DNA of 64,000 nt. Source: Pseudomonas sp. R4-35-07 (GTDB taxonomy: Bacteria > Pseudomonadota > Gammaproteobacteria > Pseudomonadales > Pseudomonadaceae). The position numbers and the translations under genes are program-made. The DNA lies in contig NZ_CP027732.1 in the NCBI RefSeq assembly GCF_003852235.1, positions 4,278,001-4,342,000 of the forward strand, in the 5' to 3' direction. The notes under the pieces are model-generated. The model did no database searches and was not told where the DNA came from. It saw only the letters and a program-made list of their open reading frames with translations. The first letter of the stretch is position 1, and each line of letters starts with the position of its first letter. Shown piece by piece: positions 61,680-64,000 of this stretch.

Positions 61680-62492
61680 TCAGCGAGCGGCGCCGAGTTG
61701 GCCTTTTTCGTCGGAGAACACAATTTCCACGCGGCGGTTCTGCGCGCGGCCACGTTCGGACGCATTGGCCTCCACGGGGTATTTGTCGCCATACCCTTCA
61801 ACCTGAATGCGTTTTTCGTCGATGCCCAGGTCAATCAGCACGTCTGCCACCGATTGCGCGCGGTCATGGGACAGGGTCAGGTTGTCGTGCTCGCCCCCGG
61901 TGTTGTCGGTGTAGCCCTCGATGCGCACCTTGCGCCTGGGGTTCAGTTGCAGGAACTGCACGATCTTCAACACCGTGCGGTTGGCCGAGTTCTGCAGCTC
62001 GGCTTCGCCGGTATCGAACAGTACGTCGCCCAGGGTCATCACCAGGCCACGGTCGGTCTGGGTGGTCAGGCTGGCGATTTGCTGTTCCACCCACTTGCCC
62101 TGCTGTTGCACGCTGGCCAGCTTGCTCTCACGCAAGGCCAGTTGCAGGCGTTGACGCTCCAACTCGAGTTTGGCCAGGCGCTCGGCGTTAAGCCCTTGCT
62201 CGGTATGTTCTCGGGCAATGGCACTGTAGCGTTGGCTCAGGTAGGCGTAATGCACCACGTCGGCGCCGCTGCCCCAGTAGCTGGACAGGCGATCGGCACG
62301 CGCCAGGGACTCACCGGCGCGGATCACATCCTTGGGCGCGAAACGCAATACATTGGCGTCTTCCTTGACCCGCTGAAAGTCACTGCTGGCCTGTTGCAGT
62401 GCCTGCTCGCCAGTGGGCTGGCTGGCGCAACCGCCCAACGCTACGCTGCTCAGCAGCAATACAGCGCTCAAACCACGCATCGTCGGGCTCAT
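61680..62492 (-). CDS. OmpA-family lipoprotein with DUF4398 domain
   Basis: 270 residues. Lipoprotein signal MSPTMRGLSAVLLLSSVALG followed by Cys (GGC). Residues ~25-140: helical DUF4398-like part. C-terminal OmpA peptidoglycan-binding domain: FDTGEAELQNSANRTVLKIV, RIEGYTDNTGGEHDN, LSHDRAQSVADVLIDLGI and GRAQNRRVEIVF. Anchors the outer membrane to the cell wall. Overlaps the upstream DUF4398 gene by 4 bp. Confidence 0.93.
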   Translation of the reverse strand: MSPTMRGLSAVLLLSSVALGGCASQPTGEQALQQASSDFQRVKEDANVLRFAPKDVIRAGESLARADRLSSYWGSGADVVHYAYLSQRYSAIAREHTEQGLNAERLAKLELERQRLQLALRESKLASVQQQGKWVEQQIASLTTQTDRGLVMTLGDVLFDTGEAELQNSANRTVLKIVQFLQLNPRRKVRIEGYTDNTGGEHDNLTLSHDRAQSVADVLIDLGIDEKRIQVEGYGDKYPVEANASERGRAQNRRVEIVFSDEKGQLGAAR

Positions 62493-62851
62493 TGGGCTTC
62501 TCCCAGCTGCAACTGCTTGCGCAGGCGGGCGATGCGGGTGTTGACCACGTTTAATTGCTCCTGGCTCTTGCCGGTCAGCACCTTGGCCTCGGCCAGGCGC
62601 GCATCCAGCTCAGCCTGTTCGGCCCGCATACGCGCGTGTTTGTAGGACTGGTCGGCCATGTCGGCCTTGGCTCTGGCAAATTTGTCTTCGGCTTGTTTCA
62701 GCTCGGTCGATTCATCGGCATTGGCACCGACCGCTGTGGCTTGTTCCAGGGCTTGCCGGGTCAGGCGCATTTGTTCGGTCGGCGCAGGATCGGTGGCGCA
62801 TCCCGCCAGAGCGACAACGGCAAGGGCCGCGAAAAGAGGTCGAAGAGTCAC
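62489..62851 (-). CDS. DUF4398 lipoprotein
   Basis: 120 residues. Signal with lipobox VVALAGCAT near residue 18. Helical Ala/Glu/Gln-rich region (DESTELKQAEDKFARAKADM, HARMRAEQAELDARLAEAKV), the DUF4398 pattern. Its stop overlaps the start of the OmpA-family gene (ATGA). Envelope protein, function not known. Confidence 0.9.
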   Translation of the reverse strand: MTLRPLFAALAVVALAGCATDPAPTEQMRLTRQALEQATAVGANADESTELKQAEDKFARAKADMADQSYKHARMRAEQAELDARLAEAKVLTGKSQEQLNVVNTRIARLRKQLQLGEAQ

Positions 62852-62860
62852 TGAAAATCC

Positions 62861-63673
62861 CTACTTTGTTGGGGTGCCGACGGGTTGTTGCAATTGCGCC
62901 TTCCAGCGCTCGAGATTGCGCTGCAACGCGGTTTCCGCCACACCGGACGCGGGCAATTCTGTCATCTTTTTGGCCAGCTGTCCGCGCAGCCACGGATCAT
63001 TGCAGGCGGAATTGTGGGAAATCGCCAGGTACAGGCCAGGCTGGTCGATCGGAATGTCGCGCGCCACCAGGTCATCGCTCATGCCCAGGGTCTGGGCCAT
63101 GGCCATGCCGGAATAGCGGCTGGCGAGCACATAGTCCACCTCTCCCAGCAACAGTTTCTGGAATGCCGGCGTCAGGCCAGGCAGACGCTGCAGGGTCAAT
63201 TGCTGGCTGGCAACGGTTTCGAACCCCGCACTCAAGCGCGCGCGCTCCGATACGGCCCCCTTGTGGCCCTGCAAGTCGGCAGCGATGCTATAGACCAAAG
63301 ACGAGTCCTTGCGCGTCCAGACCAGGTAATCGATCTGCATCAAGGCCGGGTGTATGTAGTCGAGGGTTTGCAACTCGCCGAGGTTCAACGGCGCATCGGC
63401 GAGCATATCCATGCGTCCACTGCGCACTTCATCCAGAGCCAGGGAGCGTTTGCCGCCGTAAAGCAGGTCGATTTTCAGGCCGAGGTCTGTGGCCACCTGT
63501 TGCAGCACATCGGCGGTGGCGCCGATCAGGTGGGTCGGGTCCTGCGGGTCGCGCCACAGCAACGGCGGTGCATCCGGGCTGCCGGTGATCACCAGGCGCT
63601 CGCATTTGCCCGCCGCCAGCGACAACGTCGGCAGCAGCACAAGACCCAGCAAGATCAAAGGACGCAATTGCAT
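62861..63673 (-). CDS. Periplasmic substrate-binding-like protein
   Basis: ATG 63673 gives a signal peptide (MQLRPLILLGLVLLPTLSLA); the longer frame to 63712 lacks one. 270 residues. Type 2 periplasmic binding fold: LVITGSPDAPPLLWRDPQDP, IGATADVLQQVATDLGLKID and DEVRSGRMDMLADAPLNLGE. No transporter next to it, so it may act as a sensor or stand-alone binding protein. Upstream of the DUF4398 genes on the same strand. Confidence 0.88.
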   Translation of the reverse strand: MQLRPLILLGLVLLPTLSLAAGKCERLVITGSPDAPPLLWRDPQDPTHLIGATADVLQQVATDLGLKIDLLYGGKRSLALDEVRSGRMDMLADAPLNLGELQTLDYIHPALMQIDYLVWTRKDSSLVYSIAADLQGHKGAVSERARLSAGFETVASQQLTLQRLPGLTPAFQKLLLGEVDYVLASRYSGMAMAQTLGMSDDLVARDIPIDQPGLYLAISHNSACNDPWLRGQLAKKMTELPASGVAETALQRNLERWKAQLQQPVGTPTK

Positions 63674-63702
63674 GGCGAGGTGCTCCCACACGTCAAAAAA
63701 AA

Positions 63703-63725
63703 ACCCGGTCACAAGACCGGGCTCT
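63703..63725 (-). terminator. Terminator of etfA
   Basis: On the minus strand CCCGGTC-TTGT-GACCGGG then nine T. About 20 bp after the etfA stop. Confidence 0.92.
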
Positions 63726-63745
63726 TTATAAGTGAAGCGACTGGA

Positions 63746-64000
63746 TTAGACCAGCTTCTCCAACTCGGGGATGGCTTCGAACAAGTCCGCCACCAGGCCG
63801 TAATCAGCTACCTGGAAGATCGGTGCTTCTTCGTCCTTGTTGATCGCAACGATCACCTTGGAGTCTTTCATACCGGCCAAATGCTGGATCGCGCCGGAGA
63901 TACCGACGGCGATGTACAGCTGTGGCGCCACGATCTTGCCGGTCTGGCCGACCTGCATGTCGTTGGGTACGAAACCTGCGTCGACGGCCGCGCGCGAGGC
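63746..64000 (-). CDS. etfA: Electron transfer flavoprotein subunit alpha, 3' end only
   Basis: The frame is open to the window edge, so the start lies beyond 64000. It reads [20 protein letters not shown] then [20 protein letters not shown] and [20 protein letters not shown], the C-terminal FAD-binding part of ETF-alpha, ending [11 protein letters not shown] passes electrons from acyl-CoA dehydrogenases to ETF-quinone oxidoreductase. etfB is expected upstream. Confidence 0.96.
   Translation of the reverse strand, partial: ASRAAVDAGFVPNDMQVGQTGKIVAPQLYIAVGISGAIQHLAGMKDSKVIVAINKDEEAPIFQVADYGLVADLFEAIPELEKLV

Overview
The window is chromosomal DNA from a Pseudomonas of the fluorescens group. 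The evidence is the set of housekeeping neighbours (etfA end, CorA-like protein, MocR regulator, ATP-grasp/alpha-E/transglutaminase operon, FadB-like/thiolase pair), the GC-rich codon use of the flanks, and several GTGGGAGGGGGCTTG-type REP doublets (REPINs) of the kind scattered through fluorescens-group genomes. No rRNA or CRISPR array was seen; the only RNA gene I can call is tRNA-Ser(GGA). LAYOUT. (1) 1-7.9 kb, left chromosomal flank: a partial hydantoin-racemase-like gene, a LysR/SDR divergent pair, a HAD phosphatase, a RelE/Xre toxin-antitoxin pair, a DUF4337 protein, a lipoprotein, and an alkylation-repair-like operon (2OG oxygenase, a degenerate Ada, a small Ada-type metal-binding protein). 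(2) 7,987-44,852, a ~37 kb genomic island inserted in the 3' end of tRNA-Ser(GGA). It is bounded by an 18-bp direct repeat and starts with a P4-type tyrosine integrase. Its right end holds a satellite-like core: a YfjJ/inovirus-Gp2-type replication protein, AlpA, a winged-helix-type protein and a basic coiled-coil protein. A 51-bp perfect hairpin lies beside alpA. (3) 44.8-64 kb, right chromosomal flank, with lipid metabolism (crotonase, acyltransferase, FadB-like/thiolase), CorA, a glutamine amidotransferase, a cytochrome c, the ATP-grasp/alpha-E/transglutaminase operon, RraB- and START-domain proteins, a MocR regulator, an OmpA/DUF4398 operon and the 3' end of etfA. ISLAND CARGO, left to right: an integrase remnant; a stand-alone AAA ATPase; a redox cassette (GMC oxidoreductase, LysR, two SDRs, FMN reductase); a beta-flower-type small protein with an RloC-like ATPase; a DUF932 block; an Xre repressor with a clear operator facing a secreted Cys-rich protein and a glycine-zipper protein; a HEPN (Apea-like) protein; a GIY-YIG-type protein and a nuclease/SEC-C protein; a GC-rich two-gene operon coding a Cap4-type-nuclease/STAND NTPase of about 1,500 residues and an unrecognised 480-residue partner; a GGCT-like protein; and a serine recombinase/ParB/ParB operon with a zinc-ribbon-like gene. 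Many module junctions carry copies of an imperfect palindromic repeat with the arm TGTCCGCTTTTGGCCG, and composition changes from module to module. The island reads as a satellite-type integrative element that collected defence and metabolic modules one by one. The best candidates for an undescribed system are the STAND NTPase plus partner (29.5-35.4 kb), the RloC-like ATPase plus beta-flower pair (16.5-19.6 kb) and the nuclease-SEC-C/GIY-YIG pair (25.5-28.8 kb). All functional claims come from reading motifs; no database search was possible.
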